64,000 nt of DNA from Climacium dendroides (lineage: Eukaryota; Streptophyta; Bryopsida; Hypnales; Climaciaceae), in assembly GCA_950106755.1 (NCBI GenBank), contig OX467083.1, positions 17,293,029 to 17,357,028 of the forward strand. The letters are read 5' to 3'. The notes below the pieces were generated by a model. The model had not been told where the DNA came from, made no database searches, and worked only from the letters and a program-made list of their open reading frames with translations. Positions 1-12,218 of this stretch are shown here, in pieces. The first letter of the stretch is position 1. Each line of letters opens with the position of its first letter. Made by a program: the position numbers and the translations under genes.

Positions 1-1
1 G

Positions 2-725
2 TTATGGGAGAACATTTACAATCTAAACTTGACTGTTTCGCTTAATATAGCGATTGTTTCACCTGTCCGACCCTTAAGGGAGAAAGTACCAATCTCGGAG
101 GAGGAAATAAATCGTTTGAAACAGGAGAAGTTGAGTTCCCATTCAATCCAAGAGGGAACTTTTGACACTCAAGCTAAGGAAACATCGCACAAGAAGACAT
201 GGACCGAACTCCGATCAGCTCCAATGCAACCCTCATTTTGCCATTGGATTCAAGAAATTATAGCAGGTATAAATGAACAAATCACGGGACAGGTCGCTTC
301 AGCGTCTGATTTGATTGTTTGGGACACACGTATTGCGGAGTTGGAGGAGACACTACGGAACCAAGAGTATACCAAATTGATTGCCCATTCAAACGCTAAT
401 CTTGAAAGGGAGGTTATAGCAAAAAACAAAGAGCTTCAAAAGTATGCGAAGGGTGTAAGGTGTAGTGACGAACAACTTAAAGTTAAGGACGAAGAATGTG
501 TTTGGCTGAAAAAACAGCTTGAAACGTTGGAGTTAACAGTGAAAACCCAAGAGGATCAAATCTACCGACTTCAAAAGGAAAACGAGAACAAAAACATCCT
601 TTTAGCGAAGAAGGACCAATCGCTTCAAGCGGAACGTATAGCCCCAAGATGAGAAGATAGCCGAGCTTCAAGTTAAACATATTGATGAAGCGCTACAGCG
701 ACATGTTTTAAGAATTCTTGGATGA
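2..725 (+). pseudogene. Frameshifted coiled-coil protein fragment, open at the window edge
   Basis: An open frame runs in from the window edge and ends at a stop at 650-652. No ATG is needed inside the window because the frame is already open at base 2, so the 5' end is missing. The translation is hydrophilic. From about codon 100 it is strongly heptad-like, rich in Glu, Lys, Leu and Gln (for example RIAELEETLRNQEY and DQIYRLQKENENKN), which indicates a long coiled coil. Just before the stop, a second frame continues the same kind of sequence (DEKIAELQVKHIDEAL) to a stop at 723-725, so a 1-nt frameshift near 640 in a C/A run has split one ORF. Codon use and GC are higher than in the following AT-rich DNA. 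I do not recognise the family. A multicopy, transposon-associated ORF is likely, but a host gene fragment is possible. Confidence 0.5.
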
Positions 726-2114
726 TTTAGATGCTATAGTTGGTTATGTATTAATGGTGAATTGCGATAACAAGCAGTTGTAGATTGCAGACACCTTGTT
801 TATGATATACTAACATTTAGATGTTGAGTGTGTCATGGAGATAGGTGAGGTTCACAACCTCCTTCAATATTCTACCAATTTGTATCTTTTCAAAACTTTG
901 AAGACCATCTATCTGGATTTATTCTATAATATTCATCATGTTTAGTATACATGATAATACTTGTACCAATTAGATGTGGTGAGTAATTTTTGAGTTAGAA
1001 TAATATTATCTTTGGGCTAGTTAAAACTTATCATTTAACTATTTTTGGCATTGTTATGACTTGGTATATGCATAGCAATTTCATGAGACATATTTATAAT
1101 ACAATTTGGATTGCCTACTTTCACTACTATAGAATGTATATTATATATCAGTTAATGTTTGTAAAGAATTGCTAAAAAAAGCCTCGCCTTGAGGATGTCC
1201 CTCCCATCCTCTCGGGTCTCTTAAATTTTTATAAATGAAATCAGATGGAGACAATTGGGTGGTGCAAAAGGTTATGTTTGTTTAAATTTACAAACAGACC
1301 CTAACTTCACTTAAAACAAATTGATTTTCAAAAATTTAAAAAAAAAAAAAAAAATGAAGGACTTTTTGCCTTCTTTATATTAGAAATTGAATCTATAAAT
1401 TATTACCTAACGGTGCAATAAAACAAACTCATAAGTACTCGATAGTTGTCAATGGCTATTTTTGTCATTAATAGTGTAGGCAGGAATCAAAACACTTGTA
1501 CCTAAGAAAGAATTTGCAAACAAAGTTCTAAACTTTTAAATTTTGTCTTACACCTCCTGCCTTCTCATTCGCGCCAATACATTCCTGCCGTCTGTGCGCA
1601 TTAAGTCACTTTTTTACTCCGTCGTGAATACGTGAACGTTCGTGCGAGATCACACTTTTTTCATGCCATTACTCAATTTTGTTAATTTCTATACTTCTAA
1701 TATCTGAAGTGTCGGACTATTGCGCTTAGAGGATCACAGTGAACGTGCTTGTTGTCTTTGGTATGTCCTCAAGAAGCTTTTAGCATCTCCAAATATTTTC
1801 ATGCAATGGATTGTACTCGTTACCTTATCAGCACGTGGTAGTTCTGTAAGTATGTATAATATATTTTCTAGCGCTACCATCTATTATCAAGTTCTGAGTT
1901 CTGAAAAATGCTCTATTTAGGACCAAATGCTATATTGATATGTGACATTTTTATTTTTATTATTCACTCTTTTGTGGATTTTTGTATATAAAACTATACT
2001 CAAAACTAATAAAATCAAAAAAAAATAATTTACGAGTCTCGAATAACAAAATGGGCATTAACAGGCTCAAATGAGAATATTCAAAGTCTTTAACCTCTAA
2101 AGGCCAAGGATTTT
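726..2114. other. AT-rich intergenic stretch without a recognisable gene
   Basis: No convincing coding sequence is seen. It holds an A-tract near 1327-1352 and a short open frame at 1720-1920 that lacks any family resemblance. The piece at about 1930-2060 resembles 17690-17830: both read through a 'tgatatgt(a/g)aca' start, then 'cactcttt', then 'aaaact(a/g)tactcaaaa'. It is therefore probably repeat-derived. Confidence 0.5.
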
Positions 2115-2900
2115 ATTTTGCCAAAAACACACTCAAAACTATCATTTCTATTGCAAAAAGTAAAAAAAAAATTGAAAATTATTTTTTGGCAGATCAAAGC
2201 ATAGGATCTTATGCCTATCTAGTATGAAATTTGTGGACTAAAACTTAAAAACTTTGACTAAATAGATTGTATGATATTTGCATTTAAAGTAAATAAAACA
2301 ATTTTTTTTGTTTATTGCAAAACTAGATTATTTGACTTTGAACTTCTGTAGCTTAAATTTTTTACAATATAGAGTTTTGATCTTTAATTATTTATGGTGG
2401 ATTGGTGGAGAATTGAGTTGAAGGTTTAGAAAAAAAATAAGAATATAGTTTCCTTTCTTAAGAAAATTATTAAGTAGAAGTTGCTACAAGATAGAAGGAA
2501 AATCTAAATTTTTTAAATGAACTAATTCTAATGGTGAGATTGTTTTAGAAAAATAATTAAACTATGAAGAATTTATTTTTCTTAAAATTGTAAAAGTTGC
2601 ATTAAAAAATGAATCCTACAAGTTATTTTTTCTAAATAATGATTAGATTGTCCTTTAAATAAGATTGTCCATAACTTTCACATCACTTATTCAAGTGAAA
2701 TGAATCGAAGATTTTCATATAGAAAACAATTCAATCTATGAGAAAAAAATTTAAAAAAAAAAAAAAAATTAATTTTGTTAATTAACATAACTTTTGTTCA
2801 TTGGCATCTATTGAAACAAAAATAGTTTTTCCACCAAGCTTATCAATTTTCCTATCTCAAATTTTTTTTTTTAAATTCATGAAAAAAATTAAAACGATAG
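2115..2900 (+). repeat. Dispersed repeat family R1, copy 1
   Basis: About 0.8 kb of AT-rich sequence recurs, diverged, at 22290-23080 and 23150-24000. Shared landmarks in the same order are 'ccactcaaaa..catttctat' near the start, 'atttgactttgaac', 'gagaattgagttga', 'aagattgtccataacttt' and, at the end, 'cataacttttgttc'. There is no coding capacity. The element class is unknown and no terminal inverted repeat was found. Confidence 0.6.
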
Positions 2901-3462
2901 ATACTTGCTCTAAATCCAATTTCTCCTTTGAAGGCACAATGATCCTTTGGGGTTAAAACAAAAACTAAATAGGGAGTGCTCGAGTTGTAATTAAGATAAT
3001 TACATAATCTAATGTGCTTGTATTTGACATTATGATTGCATGCACAAGCAAAGATTTAAGGGAGTTGTGGAGAGGCACAAATTAAAGTGTTTTATAAGTT
3101 AAAAACAACTTTTTTAACATTGAAATGAAAAAAAATAGAGAATTGTCAAACTTCAAAAAAATAAACCATGGAATCATTACAAGAGGGTGGTTTTAATTTA
3201 TTTTTGTATTTCATAAATGCTTGGTATTTCATGGTTTGTTTTTTAAGAGTTTAGGTAACTTAAGGATTTTCATATATAATAGTATTATTGTATTACGAAT
3301 TATAAAATATTTTTATGAAGTTATATAAAACATCAAGAGCCTGTAGTTTATTATAATTAAGCTAAGTCCTTAAATTTCATCACTCTCTTCTTAAATCAAA
3401 AGTTTCAATTCTAAAAAAATACAAGACCCATCTTTTTGAGGCCACAAGATTTGTCATCCTTT

Positions 3463-3790
3463 ACTTTAATATCTCATTTCTATGGATAATCTAACACTAA
3501 TCAATCATTCTCTCAATTCCTATATTTTTTGTATATTCTTTTTGTCTACCACTCACCAATCATTCTTTTTGTTTCTATATTGTCATTTCTCACTTTAATA
3601 TCTAATTGCTAATCAATCATTCTCTCAATTCCTATATTTTGTGCATAATCTTTTTGTCTTACTACTGCTTATCAATAATTTTCTCACTTCTTATAATGTC
3701 ATCCACCACTTTCATATTTAGCCGCTAATCAATCATTCTTTCATTTCTTATATTTTGAATATAATCTTTATGTTTACCAATTGTAACCTT
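3463..3790. repeat. Minisatellite, ~57-bp unit (113-116-bp dimer)
   Basis: The phrase 'tcaatcattct' or a close variant recurs at about 3501, 3555, 3613, 3671 and 3729. The spacings of 54-58 bp form a dimer of 112-116 bp, with shared flanks such as 'tctcaattcctatatttt' and 'atctttttgtct'. Copies are diverged. No gene is seen in or next to it. Confidence 0.6.
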
Positions 3791-4308
3791 TTGTGATTTT
3801 TGCACTAGTGTTGTCTACATTTAAGCCATAGCGTAGCTAATGACATTATTTTCATCAAACATTTATATAGCTTTCAAATACTTTCAAATTTTTTAAGCAC
3901 TTTTTAAGTTCTTGTAAAGTGTATTATTTACAAATTTAATTATCGGGGCTTGTTTTTCTTCCTAATGGTATGACAAAATTGGGATACTTAATTTTTGTTA
4001 ATTAAATATTCTTTTAATTTTCAAATGCTTAGTCTTCTAGTTCATCACCTTAGTGGATAGAAGTTTCAATTGAATTACCTTATATTTTTTTATTATGATT
4101 CTTTTAACATGCATTGATGACTGCAAAAAAATGCACAATGAATGGTTCACCAATTGTTTATTCCTATCATTAAAAAATCTCATTCAAGTTCCTTAATGCT
4201 AAGAGAATTTTAGTGTAGCCATTATACACATGCAAAGGCTTCATTTTTTGAGCTTTTATTTTAAAATTAAAATTAATAAAAAAATAATTTTTGAATAAAG
4301 GGAATAAA

Positions 4309-4523
4309 CAGTACTAAAGAGTGTTTTAAGTGAGTTTTTAAGTATAGTCTTAAGCATAAATTATAAATAATGACCTTTAAAAGATTTTCAATAAAAATGT
4401 ACTAAAACTATATGTGATTTTAGTAAAATTTTACTAAAAATCTTGTAAAAAATCATTACTTATAAATTTGTATCTAGGGCTTTATTTATAAAATTAACTT
4501 AAAACAATCCTTTCTCTCATAGT
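4309..4523. mobile_element. Degenerate CACTA-type MITE
   Basis: The stretch folds back on itself. The left end reads 'gagtgttttaagtgag' and 'aagtatagtcttaag'. The right end carries the complement ('aacttaaaacaatcctttctc'). The centre has 'gattttcaataaaaat' and 'ttactaaaaatcttg' facing each other. Order and content match the well-preserved copy at 27944-28153, but the CACTA termini have decayed here (left 'cagtacta', right 'catagt'). Confidence 0.6.
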
Positions 4524-7500
4524 AAAAATAGTTTCAAAGTAATAAATTAGTCTAAAATCTTGAAAAGTTTAATTGATTTATGCTTTAAAGTACTAAACAC
4601 CTATTTTAAAATGATAAAACACTATATACCGAGACTTTCTTAATAAAAGTTATGATCAAATGAAGTTTTATTTTAATAAATTTCATCCAATATTTTTTAT
4701 AAATTGGTATGTACGTCCAAATTGATTTTTACTTTTAAATATTTTTTAAAAATTGTAACAAAATTTTGAATTTTTTTTTGGCTTTGATTAGATGAATAGT
4801 TGCATCTTTCATTTAAAACTAGTTTAATTAACTCTAAAATTTCATCCTACTCTATCTTCCTTATTTTTTATGTAATTTTTTTAAAATAAAAAACTTTTGG
4901 AAACTTCTAAGGATTATCTATATGATTTTAAATTCAAATCTTGTATTTCAATAAACTATAAGGTTTAATTTTAACGTCAAACTTCTAATTAACCATTGAT
5001 TCTAAAATAAAAAACAAAACAAAAAATGAGGTTAAATGACAATGCAATAATTTTTTACATTTCATAAAGAAAAGGTTATATTCAATATAATTTTTTGAAT
5101 TTTTTTGAATGTAAGGAAGAAGAATACTTTACCACTTTACCAAATTTTTTTTACGATTGAACTTACCCACAAGGAGTTATAAATAAAAATTTCATTTTTA
5201 ATTAATAGAGGGCAATATTCATAAGATTATTTACACTAAAGAAAAATTTTCATTATAATTTATAAAAGAGTGGAGATAAGGTTGTTAAAGCAATAAAGTA
5301 TGAATGAAACTTTTGACTTAAGTTGAAAACAAGTTGCTTCTGATATTTTGGAGAGCTTCATAAATTCAAGATAAGGAGATGATTTCTATATGAAATTTGT
5401 TTAAATTAAAAATTTTGACATTAAATTCAAAGAAATCAAGGTATTTAACAATGACCTCACATAACTTCAAAAATCACTTATTTTGTGTGTAAAGAGATGA
5501 GAAGCTAAGCTCTTTATACAAAAAGGATTGTACTAGTATAAGATAAAATAATCCATATGAGATATATAAATTAGGATTAGTCAGAACTCAACCACTCATA
5601 ATTAAATGAAATGTAGGAATTATATTCATAGTAGAATTTCATATCTTATATAAGCAATATTTTTTCCAAAATTTTTTTTGCTTAACTTATGTGAAAAATT
5701 AATTTAACTTTCATATTTAAAATTTATTTGGGATTTTAAGTTTTGAAAAAAAATTGATGGAAAAAATTCAAAGAAGATGTTTGAAAATGTTAAAAAATGC
5801 ATATCCCTTCCAACCTCTTTTTTAATGCCAAATTCTTAAAAATTAAATTTTATAGAGTAAAAAAATATGTTCATGTAGAAGATGAATGTAGGTGTTCAGA
5901 AGACATGGTACGTGGTAAACTTATTTAATGAAATGATGCATGATGAATTAAGCATAGCAAATCCTAACTTGGCCTCCTCTTGTTCAATATGCTTAATTAC
6001 TCTTAAGTTCAACTTGAATGTTTTAAGTCAAAAATTAATCAAGCTTACTAAAACTATAAATTTTAAGCAACATTTTTCTTCTTTTAAAACAAGCAAAGAC
6101 TTAGAACTCTATGATTAACATTTTGAAGAGTGTAGTTAAAATTTTTTAATATAAAAAATCATATTTTAGTTTCATAGGTGAATAGAAAATGTTAAATATT
6201 TATAAATAAAAATAACATTAAAATAGATTATTAAATTTAAAAAGATCTAAAAATGAATATATTTTAATTAATCAATGTAAAAATCAAAATCAAAGACCAC
6301 ATCAATCCCTAATAAAGATCAAAAATATTAAGTAAAAATAATATAAATAAGTTAAATTTTTTAAAATTGATATTGTATTTATGTATTTTATATTAATATA
6401 TATCAATATTATTTTTCTTGACTTGTAGTGCTCATCTTGTATTTTTGTGAAATAAAGTTGATGTAGTCAAAAGTTGTGTTCATATTTTAGTGTCAATTTT
6501 TGTATGCAGTATTGCAGTGTATAACTATTGATTATTGAGTATAGTGTGACATTGCAAATTGTGAAAATTCTGAAAAATTTATGAATTTGAACACATATGT
6601 ACAAGTATGTATTCTTGAAAGTTGAAATCATAAAGTTGTACAATAACTTTAAAATTAAAAATAAATTAGTAAAATAGAAACAAAGCAAAGTATAATTCAT
6701 TTTTTTTAAATGATTGTAAATGATTCATTTGGTCAATTGAAGCACTATTGAATAAAGCAAGATTTGCTTTAAAAAATCACAAAAATTTTAGAAACAATCA
6801 AGAATGAAATAAATAAAAAATAGTTGTATATAAATTTTAAGTTTTAATCATTCATTCTTCTATACTGCCATAAAATTACTCTTCATTGGCTTATCATGTT
6901 TAAACTTTGAGTTGACTTATGCATTGAGGTAGGGGTAACAAATCATAATATACAAGATGAATATAATCAATGGCATATTATGGGGTACCGATGATGAATA
7001 CGACTCTTAAACTTTCAAATTCATGGTCTGTTACTTATCAATTTAGCTTCAGTGTAAAATAAAGTAAACCTTGATTATATAAACAAATAATCTTACTTCA
7101 AAGCCACAATACAAAATAAGGTTAAGCTATAGTATAACCTACATTTCCCGTAGTAACAAAAATTTATAAAAAAAGAAAAAAGTCATAAGCCATAACATAC
7201 AAGTTTTCAATGTCTTCTTTAATTTTAATTTTTTAAAGAAACTTTAATTTAGTGTCACCATTTCATCAAAAGTCTAAATAAAATAAGTAAAATCTTTTAA
7301 TAAAAACCTTATAAAACCTTATCTTCATTTTTTAAATTTCAAATCATTTTAACATTTTTTTTACTTCTATGGCCATCTAAAGTTTTGACTCTTAGAATTA
7401 AGAGTAGTTAATCGTTCTTGAATTTAATATTTACAATTCATTTACAAAAACATTTACAAATAGGATGAGCAATATTTTTGTCAAAAGTTAACAAAATTTT

Positions 7501-8869
7501 CTACTCTCTCAAAATTTCATTGCAAGAAAATCATTTCTATTTTTTATGAATGAAATAAGTGTTTGTTTTTTTGTAAAAAAAAGGTGGTAGACCTTCTTTC
7601 ATTTAAATTAAAACAAATCTATGATGCCAAATTTAATTCAAACACCAATTTTTTAAAAACACAACATCATCATAAATAACTTATGAAATTTTCATTTGAA
7701 ATTTCTATACATAGTACAATTATATAGTAAGTGTCAAATTTGATAAATTTTACTAAAATATTTTGAATTACCAATGTGAATTGAATTTAGTAGTGTGAAT
7801 GGTTGTAGTTATTATTTGATAGTTAATTATAAGTGAAATATCAATAGATGTGAAGTAAACAATTGAACTCTTTAACCAATTATTTAGCTATAGGAACTAA
7901 AAGGAAGCCAATTTGAATTTAATTTTTTCATGCAGATGATGCTACAGCTCTTTTTTTGAAAGAAGAAAGTAAATTTTAGTATATGATTGAAGTTTTAAAG
8001 TTTTTGAGTGAATGTGGGTATGTAAGACAATTGAAATTAATGGAATCTATATGCTTTAAATTTTGAAATGTATATCAATTGTACTGTGTGATTGATGCAT
8101 GTGTATTGCTTGATTGAAGTGTATAATTTGAAGTGAGATAATCAATTGTGAAAAATATATTTGAAAATTAAAATTAAATATATTAGACTTAAGTTTGAAA
8201 AAAATAAAAAATATATATATATATAATTTTTAAATTTTTAAATTTTTTAAAAATTAAAAATTAAAAAATTAAATTAAATAGGAGTATCATTGTATTAGAC
8301 AATTGGATTGTGAAGTCAAAATGACATAGAAATAATGATGTATATGAGTGAAAAGAACCCAATAGGTTATTATAAAATGATAGGTGACAATATAATACAA
8401 CAAACCTAGCAAATTGCCTTCCTAGTGCTCAAACCCTACCTCTTTTGATATTTTTCCAATTAGGTAAAATCTACAATTTTTCTTTTAACATATGGTCTTT
8501 AAATCTTTTCCAAACTTCAAACTCCATAATACATTAAATTCTTGTGAAAAATTCCCAAATAGTTTCTTAAACCATGTTGAAACTTGTATGAAATCATCTG
8601 ATTATCAAAAACAAACTTTGAATAAAAATGAGAGTATTTCAAAAATCTCAATGAAAGCACTAGGCTGTATTTTATTAACAACGTTAGACATATTCAAGAA
8701 AAAAAGAGTAAGAAAAATAAGACTTTAGCAAAAATTCAACACAAAAATGTTGATTTTTTCTTGTTAATTTTAATAGGTTGGTTTGGGCACTTGTTAACAA
8801 AAAAGTGTTGATTTTTTGGCTAATTTGTTAATTTGTTAATTTGGTCAAGCAAAAAGTATTTTAAAAATA
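4524..8869. other. AT-rich gene-free stretch
   Basis: About 4.3 kb of roughly 75-80% A+T without a convincing ORF, splice-bounded exon or RNA gene. Open frames at 5882-6118 and 8492-8728, and the minus-strand one at 6467-6700, have no domain resemblance and are at the length expected by chance. An (AT)n run lies near 8208-8226. It is presumably old transposon debris. Confidence 0.5.
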
Positions 8870-9085
8870 TAAAAAATAATGCAATTCAACAATACATAAT
8901 TTGACAAATGACATTTGCCACATCATCCCTAAAAGTGCCACGTAAACCAACCATACCACATAGCTAAGTCACTTACGCGGATTGCTACACAAACTAATTG
9001 GTGCTAAGAGAGTTTGAACCTTGCACCCCCTATACGTGAGTGTGAAGGAAAGTCTTAACTAATAAATCAAACACCTACACACATG
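8870..9085 (-). mobile_element. Candidate tRNA-derived SINE
   Basis: On the minus strand, an A-box-like motif (TTAGTTAAGA, complement of 9053-9062) is followed about 32 bp later by a B-box-like motif (GGTTCAAACTC, complement of 9010-9020). That is the spacing and order of a pol III internal promoter. About 130 bp of unrelated body and an AT-rich tail follow. This is the layout of plant SINEs. Only one copy is seen in the window and target duplications were not established, so the call rests on the two boxes. Confidence 0.35.
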
Positions 9086-10189
9086 TGCTTGTGTGAATTA
9101 CAATTCTATTTATTTAGTTCTTTCTAGTTTTTTCCATCTACTTTGTGAACTTAGTAGACTTTAGAGTCCATTTAAGTATAGTAAAATAATTTTTTCAAAA
9201 AAATTTAAACTTTTAAAAGTTAAAAAAGCAATCTAAATTTCACCTCCAAAAATACATTTGTGATTTGAAATCTCCAATCAAAATTTATGAACAAAAAAAG
9301 GAGAGGGTGTTTAAAAATATTAAAGAAAATGCGAGAGAAAATGTCCATTCCAAGACCTCTCTGAACTTTGTTCATAACTTTTAATTGGAGAGTTTAAATC
9401 TCAAACAAATTTTTGGAGATGAAAGTTAAAAAGATTTTTCAACTTTTGTTAGTTAAATTTAAAAAAAAAAAAAATTGTTTTACTATGCCTAAATGGACTT
9501 TGAAATCTCTTGAGTTTATAAATCATCAAATTATGAATGATTAAATTCAAAATATAAAATTTTATTATATAGTCATATACAACTTTAATCTGGTGATTTA
9601 ATTTGTAAATGCCCAAGCCTTTTGAAGTATATTTTGCTTATAAAAAAAGATCGTGGACTTATGGTTATTTTTAGTGAAGCAAAAAATTAATTAATTTCAA
9701 CTATATAGGTGTTAAAAGAGCTTATTTATTAATGTGTATTCCGATTTTGAGTATGAAATTACACAACAGTTGTGAGATTATAATAAAAAATATATAATTA
9801 TCCCATTTTTTGAATGTTGACCCTTTGTAATGTTTGAGAAATTTGCATATTAGAATTTTTAGATATTAGAGGTGACATGAATAACTAAAAATTATATTAG
9901 CATATTAAAATGCACTTTTAAAACCTTAAGGTTGTCATGACTACCTTGTACTTCTGTCTTTGCATCCAATATTTCTAAAAAATAAAATAAAATGAGTCTA
10001 AATTGTATATCATCAAAATTAGTTAAGAACATTATTTTTATTATAAATTAAATGAAAATGAAACTATAAAATCTTTAAATGACCTATGCAAGATTATTGT
10101 AGAAATAAAAGGTTTAAATTTGAAATATTTTGTATTTCAAAAGCAAAGCCAATTGTCTAACAAGCAATTATTCAATCCAATCAATACCA
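9086..10189. other. AT-rich gene-free stretch
   Basis: No ORF, tRNA or clear repeat boundary was recognised. The region 9175-9480 contains two AT-rich pieces that are imperfect inverted copies of each other ('ccaaaaatacatttgtgatttg' near 9245 and its complement near 9400), suggesting another decayed fold-back element. Confidence 0.4.
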
Positions 10190-10808
10190 CATGTAACGTG
10201 GGTTTGACCCCACGCCACGTCCCACACTCTAAGTCTAGGTAAGAGTTAGAGACTAGAGAGCGCTCGACTGAAGGGCGCTTGACCTGGAGAATTGGTCATT
10301 CCTTAAGAAAAGGGTAAGTGTGTGGGCCTGCTATCAGAACTAGGGCAGTGGGTGACCCAAGGCTTGATGAGGACATCAAATGGTCTAAGTGGGGGAGGGT
10401 GTAATGCCCCCATGGCCTTGGACTTGGCATGGGGATGACACATTGTGGAAGTACTAACAATGCCATGTCAAATGGGACTGAGTTGACTCCAGTTGGGCGT
10501 GGTGTGTGAGGCTGGTAGACTTACACACCCGTTAGGAGGACCCGTGCCTTGTGTACAAAGGGTGACACTGGGAAGTGGAGCAAGTGAGGCTACTTTTGGC
10601 TTGGGTCCTCCCAAGCCATGTGACTTAAAGGACCCGGGGCAAGTCTTGAGAGACTCTAAGAGTGTGCTAGGCTAGGGACTAAGTTGGTTTGCTTGTGAAT
10701 GAGGAACTAATAGTTTGCTTGTCTAGTGCAGGTTGGTGAGGTGAGGAGTTAGCCACACCTTAGACTTAGAGTGTAGGACGTGGCGTGGGGTCGAACCCAC
10801 ATTACATG
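10190..10808. mobile_element. LTR-like block bounded by 51-bp inverted arms
   Basis: Two signals overlap here. First, 10190-10240 and 10757-10808 are inverted copies of each other (about 90% by eye), both containing 'gaccccacgccacgtcc' in the same reading sense. Second, a purine tract 'aagtgggggaggg' (10387-10399) directly precedes TGTAATG at 10400. A matching CATTACA ends at 10806, which is the form of a polypurine tract plus a 407-bp LTR (TG...CA). A PBS-like 'tgctatcagaac' (10329-10340, close to the tRNA-iMet site TGGTATCAGAGC) lies upstream. The likeliest reading is a rearranged or internally deleted LTR retroelement. An alternative is a TIR element of ~610 bp. Confidence 0.5.
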
Positions 10809-10810
10809 AA

Positions 10811-11729
10811 ATGCGGCGCAAGAGCAATTTTGGCCCTAGTATTTCTCAAAGCACTGCCTTCCAAGAAGTGGATGTGCAACCAGTCCAGAATCCAGCTCCC
10901 ATGGACATTGAGGACGCCTAAGCCCCTAATGAGGAAACGGAGGATGCGGTTGATCTTGGTGGAGGTGGAGCCATAGAGGGCATTGAAGGTGAAGACTCAG
11001 ATAGAGTGTCACCCAAAAGGATGAGGAAAGTCCCAGTTGTGGCTAAGGCAAAAGTAACTGCCCCAGCCCCTAATACACCAGTTGTGAGCACCCCGATTCC
11101 AATTCCAGTGTTACTTCCTTTAGAAGGGATAAACCCCGAAATGAAGCGTTATTTCAAGATTGTCCAACAGTTGGTTAATCATAACAACCGGCTTGTGTGG
11201 GAGCGGGACCACTACAAGGAGTTGGCAACAAAGGGGGTTCCAAAGCTGTGTTTATGAAAAAAGCCCCAAAGCCAGCTTCGTGGGATACTAAGGACAAGAG
11301 GACTATAGAGACCTTCTTGTCTGAATTTGAGACCTATTGTGATGCGGCGGGGTTTAACTAGGATGATCCAATGATAAAGGGCTTTGGCACCTTTCTCAAA
11401 GAGGGTGCCTCAGCCACACACTAGGCTGTTAAAAGTGTGATTGCAACGCATGGTACCTGGGCGACACTCAAGGAGTGGGCCATCACTACGTGGCGGAAAC
11501 CACACCAACATTTGTTGGATGTGACTGCATTGGGTGCAATGAAGCTGAGATCCAATGGTAATTTGACCAAGTTTGCAGAGGAATACGAGACTAAGTACCT
11601 TTAGTACAAAGTGGAAGAGAATCCACAACTTGAGCTTATGGGTGCCTTTTTTGCTAACCTAGATGAAACCACGAGGTTCAAGATTTGGGAGCATGAGAAG
11701 CTCCCCACCTCAATGTTGGACAGTCTTTT
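10811..11729 (+). pseudogene. Retrotransposon gag pseudogene
   Basis: A degenerate ORF starts at an ATG just after the LTR-like block (MRRKSNFGPS). It passes a stop (GCC TAA GCC near 10920) and an acidic, then Pro/Val-rich stretch (PAPNTPVVSTPIPIPV). It shifts frame near 11250 and continues as a gag-like helical domain: PKPASWDTKDKRTIETFLSEFETYC, KEWAITTWRKPHQHLLDV, GNLTKFAEEYETKY, LMGAFFANLDETTRFKIWEHEKLPTS. Three further in-frame TAG stops interrupt this second part. The pattern (a Trp/Thr-rich capsid core and a 'LDETTRFKIW' segment) fits the Retrotrans_gag fold. No zinc knuckle or pol follows, because the ORF is broken by a MITE remnant at about 11730. Not functional. Confidence 0.6.
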
Positions 11730-11823
11730 TAGTAAAATTTTACTTAAAAACTTACTTAAAAGACGTTACTTAAAAGACGTGATGTCTAGGACACTACTTA
11801 AAACACACCTTTCTCTTGTAGTG
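11730..11823 (-). mobile_element. Partial CACTA-type MITE inserted in gag
   Basis: Read on the minus strand from 11823, the sequence begins CACTACAAGAGAAAGG and continues with TGTTTTAAGT and GTCCTAGAC, closely matching the terminus of the MITE at 27944-28153. The opposite end is not clearly preserved. The only trace is 'ttagtaaaattttac' at 11729-11743, also found inside the copy at 4309-4523. The insertion truncates the gag frame. Confidence 0.55.
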
Positions 11824-12218
11824 CTTAGACTATAAGTTAGACTATTTTAGAATGGATCAAGTCCTTTAAGGGTTCAAATGAACATGGAGCTAGGGATGCT
11901 AGGGTGAAGAAAAATTGTGCTTTGAGGAAGTGACAAATATTGAAATACGTAAGCAAATATGAAATTAACAAATAGAACTTATACAAAATGGAAGTAGTAC
12001 AACAGTACAATATCTGATAATAGTTGTATGTATTTCATGTACATCATAAAAAACAAAATTGAAAAATTGCACAACATAGCATTTTTATAATAGTCTCAAT
12101 GTGCTGTGCTGTACATATGGGCGTACTTGATAAATATTAAAAAAGCTGTAAGCCTCTACATTTGTAAGTAGTTCTATCTATTTTTTTTCTATTATGCCTC
12201 AACTATTCAAAATTAGGC
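11824..12218. other. Short gene-free stretch
   Basis: About 400 bp of AT-rich sequence lies between the gag remnant and the end of the minus-strand RING pseudogene. The piece to about 11930 is less AT-rich and may be more retroelement sequence, but no frame longer than about 20 codons supports that. Confidence 0.4.

Noticed and set aside
10785..10808. T-arm-like hairpin (gtggggtcgaacccac) suggesting a tRNA gene
   Set aside because: No acceptor stem, D-arm or anticodon arm fits on either strand. The motif belongs to the inverted LTR-like arm.
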